64,000 nt of DNA from Linanthus parryae (Eukaryota; Streptophyta; Magnoliopsida; Ericales; Polemoniaceae). The translations under genes and the position numbers were made by a program. Shown here one piece after another: positions 45,996-56,900 of this stretch (position 1 is its first letter; every line of letters begins with the position of its first letter). The DNA lies in the NCBI GenBank assembly GCA_023055425.1, contig JALGPY010000002.1, positions 137,201,927-137,265,926 on the forward strand. Reading direction: 5' to 3'. The notes under the pieces are model-generated. The model was not told where the DNA came from, ran no database searches, and saw nothing but the letters and a program-made list of their open reading frames with translations.

Positions 45996-47392
45996 TGTTG
46001 GTTTTGGATGCCTTAAAGGAAATCTGTTTAGTATGAACTTTGGTTGCTAGAATAAATCATTGTATTAAGTATGGAGATATTTAATATAATGAAGTCCTTA
46101 GATTGCAATTGTGTTGTTTATCTTAAATATCCCTAGTCCAGTATGTTGATTAACAGGACGATAAATTATAGACTAGTATGTGGGTAGATTGATATGGAGA
46201 TATCAAGTCTAACACATGGGTATGCATTAGGAGTAATGGCATGCTGGATAGACCCACCACGAGAAGCCTGCATTAGATTATGACAATGTCACAAGCGCTT
46301 CTCGTAGTGCTAATGGTGTTGTAATCCTTAGACTTGAAGTCATTGGATACTCTAGTTGTGAAATATCATGCTTTGATATTATCAAACGTTACACCGTAAC
46401 TGGATAACTATAAAGATAGCTATAGGGCATGATAGGAAGCAAGCTTAGATATGGCAGTGATGTAGATAGGATTTGTCCCTCCTACATACTAGGAGCAAAT
46501 ATCCACGACCACTTGAGGGGTAGAGCTTATGGAATGTATGGCCAGACCCAGACAAATCAATATGGAGATATTGATGTTATCTGCATGGATAAGCCTATTC
46601 CCAGGATCGAGAAACTATGGATTGGATATACGAGTGTGACGATTATGTCTCGTGTCCAATCCGAATATGGAGACAAAGGGATAACACAACACGGTAACAT
46701 TGGGCACAAGGTTTATCAGGATCACTGACTATTTCTATTGGTTGGGTGGTGTATATGTGTTGCTAGACATTAATCTATGTTTGTAATAGTTACTAACAAC
46801 TATGTAGAAACCCATGGTGTCACACACCATATGGATTAAGCTGGATACATGGATTAATTAGTTGGACTAATTAATTAAAAGGATCATAACAAAACCAAAA
46901 GCAAAGTTAGTGGGACTAATTTGCAAGTGGACTAATCCATGTAAGGACATGATTACTATTGGGGAAATTATGTAGTTAATAAAGAATATTAACTATATAA
47001 AGGAACTCCATCTTGTTATTATCTCAAAACAAGTCATTATTGAGCGAACATAACAAAGCAAGGAGAGAGGCAAGAGTTGAAGCCAAAACCCCAACCCCGT
47101 CCGCCCCTAGTGTCGTCGGCCACCATGTGGCGCGGTGCTCCGTGCTCCGTTTTACGTGATCCTTTCCCTCCTTCTTCCGTTGCTAGAACTACACATGGAG
47201 AAGGATTCCGGTCAAAGATACAAAGTGTGGATACTCGTAGAGACGAAGACACAATTCTTCGTAGTGATCACACAAACTAAGGTACACATGTTTCTACCCT
47301 AATCATGTTATGATTGCTTTCCTGTGATCCTTGGCGGGGTTTGAGTAGGAATAAAATTTTGTTATTCCGCTGCGTAACCTGCGAACCCTACA
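45996..47392 (+). repeat. 3' LTR of copia D
   Basis: It is 1397 bp, begins TGTTGGTTTTGG and ends GCGAACCCTACA. It corresponds to the LTRs of copia E (19754-21317) and copia I (57788-59091) in opposite orientation, but is clearly diverged. The 5' LTR is outside the window. Confidence 0.88.
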
Positions 47393-48033
47393 CAAATCGC
47401 CCTGCTTTGGCAAACGCGAGTTTAATGCATTATGGTTTTGACGAGTGTGAAGGAGAAGGCAAAACGCAATATTTATCATTGAGGGATTTCCTTGTCATTT
47501 TATTTGTTGATCATATCAATTGATCTATTTATTTGGATTGGGCAAGTCCAAATAAAATATCCAAATTGTTTACTAATTATCTTGTTGTCATTTTGCATGA
47601 ATCAACCATACATCAAAAAAAAAAATAAGATAAATAAAAATAAATAAACGTGGTATGGATGTGGCCCTAACACTAAGATATTCCCAAGCCAATGAAAATA
47701 TCTATAGGCCCTAAAACAGCAAGCTCATCTCCATGTGCCTCCGTCTTTAGTCCATGCGTCCTAGCTTGTGGGTCTCCACTGTCTTGTAGTCATTTTGTTC
47801 TTTAATCTTCTTCTCCGTGCGTTGACTATATTATATCTATCTAATTCTAGCTATCATCTAAACTAAATAGAAGAACCTCACAGGCGAGGAAGAAAATGAC
47901 ACGCATGCCGTAAAATGAATTACTTTAATTACATCAAAACAAAACCAAACCACAAAATTTAAACAACCACAAAACTAGGGCCACATCCAGCAACCATGCT
48001 ATAAATTGCATAATACAGTTAAAATCCAATTAT
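47393..48033 (-). mobile_element. Leader fragment of a related copia element (relic G)
   Basis: On the - strand this matches leader sequence of copia E (about 25030-25760): the same order of blocks, for example 'ctgctttggca', 'gagggattt', the 'gtggatatggcc'-like block and 'cagttaaaatccaatt'. It lies immediately after the 3' LTR of copia D and is oriented against it. It stops at about 48033 before any primer site or LTR. Copia D therefore seems to have inserted into the leader of an older relative. Confidence 0.75.
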
Positions 48034-48810
48034 GTTTTGTAGTGAATTTCAAGATACGAATTCTTAAGCGTGATGTGAAATCTGGACGTTATATGTGTTG
48101 CTTTAAGTAATTTTATGAGATATGATCACATGTTGTGTTTCGTGTTGCCTATTGTAGGAACCGGAAGCTCGAGGATCAAGATGGAGCATGGAGTGAAACT
48201 CTGAAACCGGAAAACTCACAAGAGAAGTGAAGATTAGAAGATGAAATAAAACGAATTGAAGAGGAGCAGAGAAAAGAAAAAGTGAAGTCAGAGAGTTCGC
48301 ACGAGCTACCTGAGGAGCTCGTACGATATGTTAAAGAGGCTCCGACGATCGGATGGTTCAAGGCATTACTTTTCAATATTTATCAGTTGGAGGCATGAAC
48401 AAGAGATCTCTATGACCTATAAATAACACACGTGGGATAGAGGGAGAAAAGACTGAGAGATAGGGAGATCGAGAAGAGAAACCATCAGAGAGCAGAAGAG
48501 TTGAAGAACTGAGATCTACCGTGGAAATGAAATTCACGGCGCTGAAGAAATCATTTTTTGATTATTCTACTCTATCTCTTGCTATCATGAAGAACTTCTA
48601 TATTTCTAGTTTCATGAGTAGCTAAACGAATTACCTAGGTTTAATGGTGAACCTAGGGCACGATTATATATTTATATGATTTTGAATACTTTACTTCACT
48701 ATCTATGATCTTAATTGAGTATAATTTGTTGATCTAGTTTCTACATGCTTCAGCCTATTTTAGGCTTGACGATTTGATCACCCGTCCATGTTAACTTTTT
48801 AATTTATGGT
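48034..48810 (+). repeat. Fragment of an Athila/Tat-like gypsy LTR
   Basis: It contains 'acctataaataacac' (TATA-like, near 48417), a purine-rich stretch, and 'acctaggtttaatggtgaacctaggg', a layout found in Athila/Tat LTRs and partly shared with 51000-52553. Both ends are unclear and no primer site follows. I see no gene in it. Confidence 0.45.
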
Positions 48811-49764
48811 GAGATCCACAACCCAGATACAAAAGTTTTTATTGCTTGCTCCAAGATTAAATTGACGTGGTACTCTAATCCATACAGTACAGGACATGTC
48901 AGTACATGTAGGAAAACCACTATCTTTTGTCTCCCACTCATTCTCGTGTGTCGTGTGGTGTATGGATTAGAGAAACCGTCTTTCTTCTCGTGTGTCGTGT
49001 GGCCCACCCTCGTCGCCGTCGCCTTTCCCTTGACCCCTTGGTCTTTTCTGCTGACTCGATTGGCTACCCTAACCGTCGCTTTTTTCCCCGACCACTTGGT
49101 TTTTTCTTGTTGTTGAACAAAAGATCAGTAGTGTGTCTAACTTTTAAGTCATCCACTACTTGTCTTGGTCTCCTCATATGCAAGGTAGGTGTCCCAATAC
49201 CAATCTTGCTTCTCTTCATTTGTGGGGTACATGGGTAAGATAGACTCTGTCTAGTTATTTTTAGAGTTTGGCAGCTTGTAAGAATTATGGGTTGTAGTTT
49301 CTCCATTTCCACATAGTCAACTATGGCCAGATATTGACATCGGTCCTCTTTCTTCCCAGGAGATCGCCAAAATTGTGGCATGGCCTTGCAAAATCCATCC
49401 AAAGAATATATGGGAAAGTATTTCATATTGTACTTCCCCCTATTGGTGCTATCCAAAGTAGCTACCCCAGGCCTTTTCCTTCACAATCTCAATGAAATTG
49501 TGGCAATAATACTTTCCCCAATCAAATGCCTTCGCCCACTCTAAATTCTCGACAACCCAAACACTGCTATTATATCTCTTCCTTGTGTGATGTACACCAT
49601 TTTACCCATGAAATCCACCATCAACAACCTCGTGTAATCCAACAGTCTCAGGGTCAAGCTAGCACACACACACACACATATTGCATTTAACCTCGCAAAA
49701 CGCTAGGAATTGAACATAATAAATGACACTAATTTAGACTCCTCGAATATCCCCTCCCCCCATA
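48811..49764. other. Unassigned sequence with a coding relic and short repeats
   Basis: There is no complete gene. A 13-bp inverted repeat (48873-48885 and 48960-48972) and an 18-bp direct repeat (48941-48958 and 48985-49002) lie close together. The - strand from about 49650 to 49085 has two protein-like pieces described in the next entry. The TGG-rich 49660-49680 stretch is a short (CA)n run. Confidence 0.5.
49085..49650 (-). pseudogene. Unidentified coding relic
   Basis: I do not recognise the product. On the - strand, one frame from about 49650 reads RKRYNSSVWVVENLEWAKAF then KYYCHNFIEIVKEKAWGSYF and stops near 49450; an overlapping frame (49456 to 49064) reads YFPIYSLDGFCKAMPQFWRS and EDRCQYLAIVDYVEMEKLQ. 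The residue mix (Trp, Cys, hydrophobic-charged alternation) looks like real protein rather than chance, but no domain, start or end can be assigned. It may be a fragment of a host gene or of a DNA-transposon protein. Confidence 0.35.
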
Positions 49765-50247
49765 CAGTGGCGGAGCTAGGAAATCAAGTCAGCCGGGGCA
49801 AGATTCACGAACTCAAAAATTAAAGTCAACAATAAAAAGTCAAAAGTCACGTAGTAAACGGTTGAACCTATTGTTATATAACAAAATGTTAAATATTTTT
49901 GCAAAATTTCCAATTGGCGTAGTGGTTAAGGATTTTGCTTGCAAGTGGGTGGTGGTGGGTTCGATTTCACTAAATGAAATGTACATTAATTGTTTTAGAA
50001 AATGAAAAAAACGGAAACAAAAAGCATATTGACAGTGAGGAGATTCGAACCTGTATAGTAAATTTGGAAATGAAACACTTAACCACTCAAACCACTGGGC
50101 AGGTTAGGATTTCGGGGGGGGGGGGGATATTATATATCCTAAAAATTATAGTCATTAAAAATCAATAAAATTGGAAGTACTAGTAGAAATTTTCAAATTT
50201 CAGGAGCGGAAACTGCCCCCCTTGCCCCTATGTAGCTCCGCCCCTAC
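49765..50247. mobile_element. hAT-like MITE with two tRNA-like modules
   Basis: It is 483 bp with imperfect inverted ends (CAGTGGCGGAGCTA on the left; TAGCTCCGCCCCTAC on the right) and subterminal GGGGCAAG on both sides. The 8-bp flanks CCCCCATA (49757-49764) and CCCCCACA (50248-50255) match at 7 of 8 positions, as expected for hAT. No ORF. Inside are a tRNA-like A box (49915-49925) and B box (49958-49968) on the + strand and a second pair on the - strand (B box about 50039-50050, A box about 50089-50101). A 13-G run lies at 50114-50126. Confidence 0.65.
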
Positions 50248-50999
50248 CCCCCACACACACTACCTTTTGCGCGTCTTGAAAAAATCTCAAAACTTATATC
50301 CAACCTAGTCATCCACCGAGCAAAACAATTTCATACTTGTTTAATTCACCGTGTGTCAACACAAGCTAGCTGACATAAGCGACTCGACAAGACACAACAC
50401 TAACACTAAACACGACATGACTCAATTAACAATCACCATACTTGATTATACACAATACACTAGATAAAATTACATAATTGTATGCAAGGGGGAATGTGGA
50501 GGAGTTCTCCCGTGTTCCTGTAAGAAGAAAAACAAAACAAATGACACCTAGTTAACATGTTGGGGCCTGAGAGTGAGAGTAGGTTTGGGGAAAAAGTGAG
50601 GCAATGCATGTCATCCAGAGAGGAGACATTGAATGATTGATCTTAGGTTCTTAATCAATCTATGTGTTTTATATCTCTCAGCATGAATGGGACAAACACC
50701 TTTGTATATACAGGTCATATGGCAGACATGTGAGCATGCACGATGGTGGTGGAACGATTCGTGTCCACAACATTTGCCTAATTGAACAGCCCACGGCCCA
50801 TATATGTAGGAGTCGTGGTTATCAGTTTAAAGGACGTGGACGGTCCAAGCCCAGATCTTTGATAACATACGAGGGTCGCATGCGATACTAGCACGTGACA
50901 GTCCTTGCTCTAGACTCTAAGCCACTCGCACCCCAGATAACCCCGTATTATATTCTATATTGATTATCTACCATATTGCGTTATTCTAGATAGGTTTTG
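50248..50999. other. Unassigned sequence
   Basis: I see no gene, repeat boundary or transposon end that I can support. One 75-codon frame (50664-50891) has no recognisable motif. It may be the undefined start of the Athila-like LTR that follows. Confidence 0.5.
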
Positions 51000-52553
51000 A
51001 TAATTATTTAGCCGGCTAAGTGAAATATTTGCAAATAGAAGCTTTATTTGCATTATTGTAGAATTCGGACGTTTTCACGATTAGTTTGAGCATTTTAAAT
51101 GTCAAATATGATCCCGATATGTTCTAGTGTTGTGTATCTCACGTAACGCAGGATCAGGAGTTGATCGAGAATGAGAAAAAACTTTGGAAGAAGAGAAAAT
51201 CTCGTGAATGGACAAGGAGAATGAAGAGAAGAAAAGATAGAGGAGAAGAAGTGACCAACCTTCACTATTTTGATGATATATTGAGTTCTACAACGACTTA
51301 TATTGAGTTCTACAAGTTGTTATAGTGAGACCGGTGGAAACGAAAGTAGACTCAAAGAGCTTTTCAACGGTAGGTCACAAAGCTCAATCGAAGGCCAAAC
51401 GAGGAAGATATGGTCCGTGAAAGAATACTCATAAACGAATAAGAGTTGCAAAGGTTGCTCTGTACCAGACTTCACTATTCGGGATGATTCCGACCCTACA
51501 GAAATAATTTCTGATTAAATCCTATTCCATTAGAAAGTAGACATCAAGGGCATTCCAACAATATAATATAGGTCCAAACCGGATTTCGGATGAGGGAGAG
51601 AAGGCCCCCGCAAGATCAGCTTTTGAATCTGTATGTTAATTGCAAACTAAAGGGGAAAAAATGCAAATTCGGCAAGTACATAAAAATTGTGACCGTGCCT
51701 TGGGAAACCAACTTTTTGACCTAATAAGGCAGAGTAGGCTGCTGGAGAAAGAGGGAGGAAGGCTTCCAAGCCATTGGAGAACGCTTGGAGCTCGGAATCA
51801 TTCGTTTGATCTCTTCTTCTCTTGTTTTTCTTTTTTTTGCTCATGATCACACAAACTCGTGCTATTATGATCATGAGTATGAGTATCTATGTACTTTATA
51901 TTTGGATTTATCTATAGCTGGGGTTTGAAGCCTTTTCGTGAATTATGGATTTTGATTCATGTTTTAGTAACTTTAATTGATGATGAACTGTTTGCTATTT
52001 TTAATTCATGCTTTTAGTCTATCTTGCTAATGTGATACGTTGCAGTAGGAAGATCTTAGGTGATATTTTTAAGAGAAATCAATAAATTACCCAGATATGT
52101 GAATTAAACACTTAGTCGCACCTAGGTTATAGGTATCAACCTAATTGATTGAGAACGTTGAGTAGATCATATGATCGCAATGCATGTCGCCGATATCGTG
52201 AGTTAGAGACATCAATTTGAGTGTCATAAACATAGGTCTTGCTAGAAAAATCAGTAGAGATTATTGCTCGTTTGGTAATAGATTCATCATATGTGTTTCA
52301 AAGACATAATTTCTTAGCGGTGCCTACCTAGTGATCCAAGAAGAATCCTGATACTTTTTCCCCCATCATAGACTAAATTTACTAGTTTAATTAGTCTTTT
52401 CAATTCTTATTTTATAAAATCAATCTCAGAAATGTGCCCACACGGAGTTAAGAGTACTAATTAATTCACAACAACTCCTTTGGGTTCGATAAACCCGGAT
52501 CTTCTGGATACTACTGCACACGACAGCCGTGCACGTGCGGTTGAGACTTGTCA
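51000..52553 (+). repeat. LTR of an Athila-like gypsy element (start uncertain)
   Basis: The right end is fixed by a primer site a few bases downstream. The layout is that of Athila LTRs: a purine-rich first part, 'aactcctttgggttcgataaacccgg', and a GTGCACGTGCGG-type end. The start is not marked by a clear TG and is placed approximately. It has no gene. Confidence 0.6.
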
Positions 52554-52559
52554 TGTTTT

Positions 52560-52577
52560 TGGCGCCGTTGTCGGGAA
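52560..52577 (+). other. Primer binding site, tRNA-Asp type (Athila-like element)
   Basis: TGGCGCCGTTGTCGGGAA matches the plant Athila primer site TGGCGCCGTTGCCGGGGA, complementary to tRNA-Asp, with two substitutions. Confidence 0.85.
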
Positions 52578-52677
52578 ATCCGGTTAAATTAATTAGAATA
52601 ATTAAACTTAGTGAATTTTATTTCTTCTTTATTTATTTATCTCTTAATCTCACTTAGCGAATGATGGTGCAGAAATC

Positions 52678-53520
52678 ATGGTAACCATGCGGGGGCAGTA
52701 TTCTTCTGGGCAATCCCCAGGCTATTCACTGTACTACTTCTGTAGAGATATTTATATCCCTCCTCCTTTAAATCAAGAAGATGAGAAGATTAAAGGAGTG
52801 TTATAGCTCAATCAGCTCATGATAGCTGACATAATCGAGGAAGGAATGAAGTTGAATGATGAAACTATCCTGCGTCATCAACAACAATTGGCAAAACTTT
52901 CTTGTGAAGTGGTAGATGCAGATCATAACAATGGGCCAAGCACTCTCATTACTGACTTAGTTGAGGAGTGTGAAGAGGAAGACGAAGCACCCTTAAAGAT
53001 CTAGAATAATGTGTGTCGTAAAGTCAAAAATCCTTGGGCCGCTTCAGACTCAGATTGGGATGACGTTGTGACGCTTATACAACTTGTGCCTCCCATAGTT
53101 CCGGAGTCATGGAATGAATGGGAGAGTGTTGACATCACGAGCTTATGGCCTAATGATATTGAATATGGTTTTGTTGAAACGCAAGCTCATAAGTGCGCCG
53201 AGGATGTGCTATTTCCACTAGTTGAAGATATTTTCCTAGATGAAGCAAGCCATGAGTCTATGGAATTATTGCATGGAGATGTTTGCAAGGACAGTTATCA
53301 AGAAATTCCTCCGCCTAATTCATATCTCTTGGAGATCATAAAGATTGATGAACCATGTGAAGAAGACGAGAGACCCCAATTCTATGTTGTTCATGAATTT
53401 CCACTCGTGATTCCAAGACAAGAGCGAGGAAAGGAAGCAGAAAAGTCAAAACTCATTGTTGTAGCCGTTCCACTTGAGATGCTATGTTCAAAGGGTAATC
53501 CTCTACAAAATTATTTTTGA
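52678..53520 (+). pseudogene. Single acidic ORF of the Athila-like element, function unknown (two TAG stops)
   Basis: I do not recognise this protein. From ATG 52678 (MVTMRGQYSSGQSPGYSLYY) one frame runs 281 codons to a TGA at 53518-53520, broken only by TAG at 52804-52806 and 53002-53004. Segments include IPPPLNQEDEKIKGVL, DIIEEGMKLNDETILRHQQQ, WAASDSDWDDVVTLIQLVPP, ESWNEWESVDITSLWPNDIE and DEPCEEDERPQFYVVHEFPL. It is strongly acidic, with a Trp-rich centre. There is no zinc knuckle, protease, polymerase or integrase motif. It occupies the place where an autonomous element has gag-pol. A frame shift leads into an acidic run (EELEEEESESEEEER) and then a basic Trp/Lys-rich piece (53640-53770). 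It may be a non-autonomous element protein or captured host sequence. Confidence 0.6.
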
Positions 53521-53911
53521 AGAATTGGAAGAAGAAGAATCAGAATCAGAAGAAGAGGAACGATAGAATGAGGCATGTGGCGATAAAAAACATTTCTGGT
53601 AGACCGAAGTTCTAATAGAAGAAATGTTCCAATGCGGTCTTCTACAACTTCTTTCCATTGTCAACTCATGCATGCTCGGTTGAAAAGAAAGTGAAGGAGA
53701 AACGATGGTGGAAGAAGAAAAAGTGGAGAGAAAAACCTCCTTATCTATCAAGGGTAGCTGGGGCAGGTCGTCGACCTTAAATTACACAACGCTTGTTGGG
53801 AGGGAACCCAACGTATTTTCTGCTTTAACTTAGCGAGTGCGTTTTTCGATACGGTTGTTTTGTGTTTTTTCAATTATTTTATTTGGAGAGATGAAAGAGA
53901 GAGAGAATAAT
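53521..53911 (+). other. 3' part of the Athila-like internal region
   Basis: It contains broken frames, one encoding KEKRWWKKKKWREKPPYLS. Then 'cgcttgttgggagggaacccaac' (about 53791-53813) forms an inverted repeat (TTGGG / CCCAA) found near the 3' end of many plant gypsy internal regions. It is cut at 53911 by solo LTR-H. No 3' LTR is visible in the window. Confidence 0.6.
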
Positions 53912-56900
53912 TTTAACACCCCGCTTTATTACTAGGGGTAAATTGGTAATTGAAATGAGAAATTCGATTTTTAGTTTGAGAAACGCTTTGGGTAATTTTC
54001 GGGTTCAAATATAGACGGGAAATTCGTATATTAATTCTAGAAAACAATATCGTTCTTGAGTATTTATTTTTAGCATTTTATTCATTTTATGCTAAGTGAT
54101 AAAATACCTAGTCTAATGGTGTGCGCAAGACACTATAGCATAACTATAAAAAAAAAATATAAATTTCCCATTCTTCAACAATCTGCCACCTTTTTTTGGA
54201 AACCACAAAGTCTTTCTTTTCTTCTTACGTTATACTTCTTATACTTCTTCCTTATATACTAATTCATCTTCTTCTTCACACACCACCAGTACCACCATCG
54301 GCACCAACTCCACCACCACAAACCACCTCTTCCTCCTTATATATCTCTCTCTCACTTTCTTCTCCCTATCTGTCCGAAACAAGGGCAGTAGCCCCGACGA
54401 GAAGGTCGCCAGCCACAAAGGAGGCAGCCGGCGAAATCCCCGACGGGAACCATTGCTACCCCACTGGTTTATCTTCTTTTCACTCTTGTTGGACCCCCAA
54501 CTCTCTTCCTCCCTCTATTTCGAACCAAGGAGGAGAGTAAGAAGCGGGAGCTGGCTGCAGAGACGACCCGGAACCCCACCACCGGCGACACCATATTTTC
54601 CGGCGAGAAGCTCCACCGAGCTAACCTGAGCAACCCACCTCCTCCCGTTGGTACCAATCAACTCTTGGATTTATGAGGACTCCATTAGCATCAACAAACA
54701 AACCCCATAACCCCGAATTGTTCGTCGTCAATCATCACCGCCGACCACCACCTTCGGAGCCGAGACCCGCTTCGTCTCTTGACCATGTCTCGCGATTTTT
54801 TTGCTTAAGTAAACTCTTAATCACCATCTAGTTAATTTTTTATCATAAAAATATGATCTTGTTGGCTCTAGATCGATTTGGGTTTGTTGGGTTGAGATGT
54901 ATGCGTATGTTCATGTGGAGGGGTAGATTATGTTGTTTCTAAAAAGTTGAGGGTGATAAGTTTGGCATATTAAACTCTATGTGTAGTGGGGGTGTAATTA
55001 CTTGTCTTTTATTGAAACTTGGGGGATCCAATTGTTGTTTATATAAACTTTATGTAAAACATGAAATAAAAAAATATGATTTTTAGATTAAAATCATTTC
55101 CTAACACTTCTAGATATTGTATTAACTATGTAAAAGAAATTTGGCTTTTGGAATTCGATATGAAATATTGTTGTTTTTCTTGAAAATAAGCAAGATAAAA
55201 ATATACCTAGGCTAATTCATTTAAATTTATTTTTGTTCAAATAGAATTTTCAAATGCTTGTAAACTAGTGTTTTCAATACATTGATAGTTTGGATAGTAT
55301 TGCTAAAATAAAATAAGTTAGGAAGTTAATTTAGATATATTTAGTAGTAGGCTCCTTAATTAAGAATCCATATTTCTCTTATTTGATAAAAATGATTATT
55401 TTCCTAGATACTAGAAATTGTTTATCCAACATAAATTTATATATATGTATGACTCAATACTTGTTTTCTTCAAATAAACGCTTTGTGAATTTTGTTTATG
55501 AATTCAGTTATCTTATACTGTATACATCTTCTACAAAATGATTAGCTATAATTAAATTAGCCTAAATAAAAAAATTATGGTCACTTACAAATAAATAGGT
55601 TGTATAATAGATTAGTATTTCCTAAATATGAGAGTGTATACATTTAATATGTCATTTCTTACTCAATAACTTTTATGAATTAGTATTTATATAACTTGTG
55701 ATATTTTTATAAGAGAAACATAATTGTTTACATCACCGTTTTATTTAGGGGTGTAAGAAAAACCCAATAAACCGGTCAAACCGACCAAACCAAACCGAAA
55801 TCCTTGGTTTTGGACAGTCTTTTTGGATGTTTGTTATGAATGGTTCAAGTTTTCACAAACCGGTCTAATCGGTTCGGTTTTCGGTTTGTAAAAATATCAC
55901 ACCGCACCAAACCGAACCGAACCGATATGTGCCTAATGTACTTCTATTAAATATATATTGAGTAAATTGTATTAAATAATATAAAAACATAGTACACAAG
56001 TAGATAGATTCAAGTAAAATCGTCATAGTAATCTTAATATTTTCCATTTCTCACATTCCATTTTAAACAATAGTCTTGCAAGTTTATTTTACGTCTATTT
56101 AATCTCTTTCTCTCTTAAATTTGAAATTCGTTGACAAATCAGTATTATAATATCCATTCAATAATGTTTATGCGAACCGACCGAACCAAACCGATTTCGG
56201 TTCGGTTCATCCTTTCAAATGGTTTGGTTAGAAAATGTGATTCAGTTTATTCGGTATGGTTTATGGTTTTTGCACAAACCGCACTAAAACGAACCGCTTA
56301 CACCTCTGGTTTTACTATATAAATATTGCATGCTAGTGATTAATGGGGTAATGGGGGTGATTTCAAATGAGACACGTTAGAAGGTATAGTATTTCGCATA
56401 TCATACTTGCACAATTGGACCTCCAATTAATTTAGGAATGATAAAATGTAGGTGACAAGTTCGTAGACGAGGGCTACGTATATCCGTAGGAGCGTTATCG
56501 TGCTTTTTGCCTTGCTACTTGAGGTGAGTAAACATGCTCGACCTAATGTGCATGTCCTTCTTTCGTGTTCAATTACCTTCATGATTTTATGTCTCAAATG
56601 TGATTTTTGATATACGTGCTTGACTTGAGGTTTAAATTACGTGTACAAATGTTTCTTTCAAACTGTCATATGGAGTAAAAATGGGTAATAGCGTAAAGTG
56701 GAAACAGTTGTGCGGCGGAACCTTATTCAGATTCTTATATATTGTGATTGTGATATTTTTCTTGGTTGTAATTTGCCCCGGGCTGCTCCATGTACTCACC
56801 TCTCTGGCACCAAGAGTCTTAGGGGGGTGCCGGAACTTAAGGTATTGTATGCAGACGAGATGCTTGGTTCTATAATGATGGATTTGTTCGTTCCCCACCA

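Larger units (their letters stand above)
1..47392 (+). mobile_element. Copia D: old Ty1/copia retrotransposon, host of the main nest
   Basis: The leader starts at the window edge (its 5' LTR is outside), followed by gag, protease and integrase relics up to 6500. It then resumes at 44357 with reverse transcriptase and RNase H and ends with a 3' LTR at 45996-47392. The reading resumes in the same pol region on both sides of a 37.85 kb insertion (6501-44351), flanked by TATGG (6496-6500) and TATGT (44352-44356), a 5-bp target duplication with one change. Without the insertion about 9.5 kb of copia D is in the window, including a partial tandem duplication. It is the same family as the better preserved copy at 57788-64000. 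All ORFs carry stops and frameshifts, so it is dead. The right-hand flank is leader sequence of a relative; the left flank is not visible. Confidence 0.88.

Noticed and set aside
49915..49968. A tRNA gene or SINE at the A/B box
   Set aside because: The boxes are present but no cloverleaf, acceptor stem or SINE tail can be formed; they lie within a MITE with hAT-like ends.
50664..50891. 75-codon frame as a small host gene
   Set aside because: No motif, no conserved context and length within chance for this composition.
54196..54540. 114-codon Ser/Pro-rich frame with a hydrophobic start
   Set aside because: It lies in the pyrimidine-rich zone of solo LTR-H, typical of LTR leaders. The apparent signal peptide is a by-product of T- and C-rich codons.
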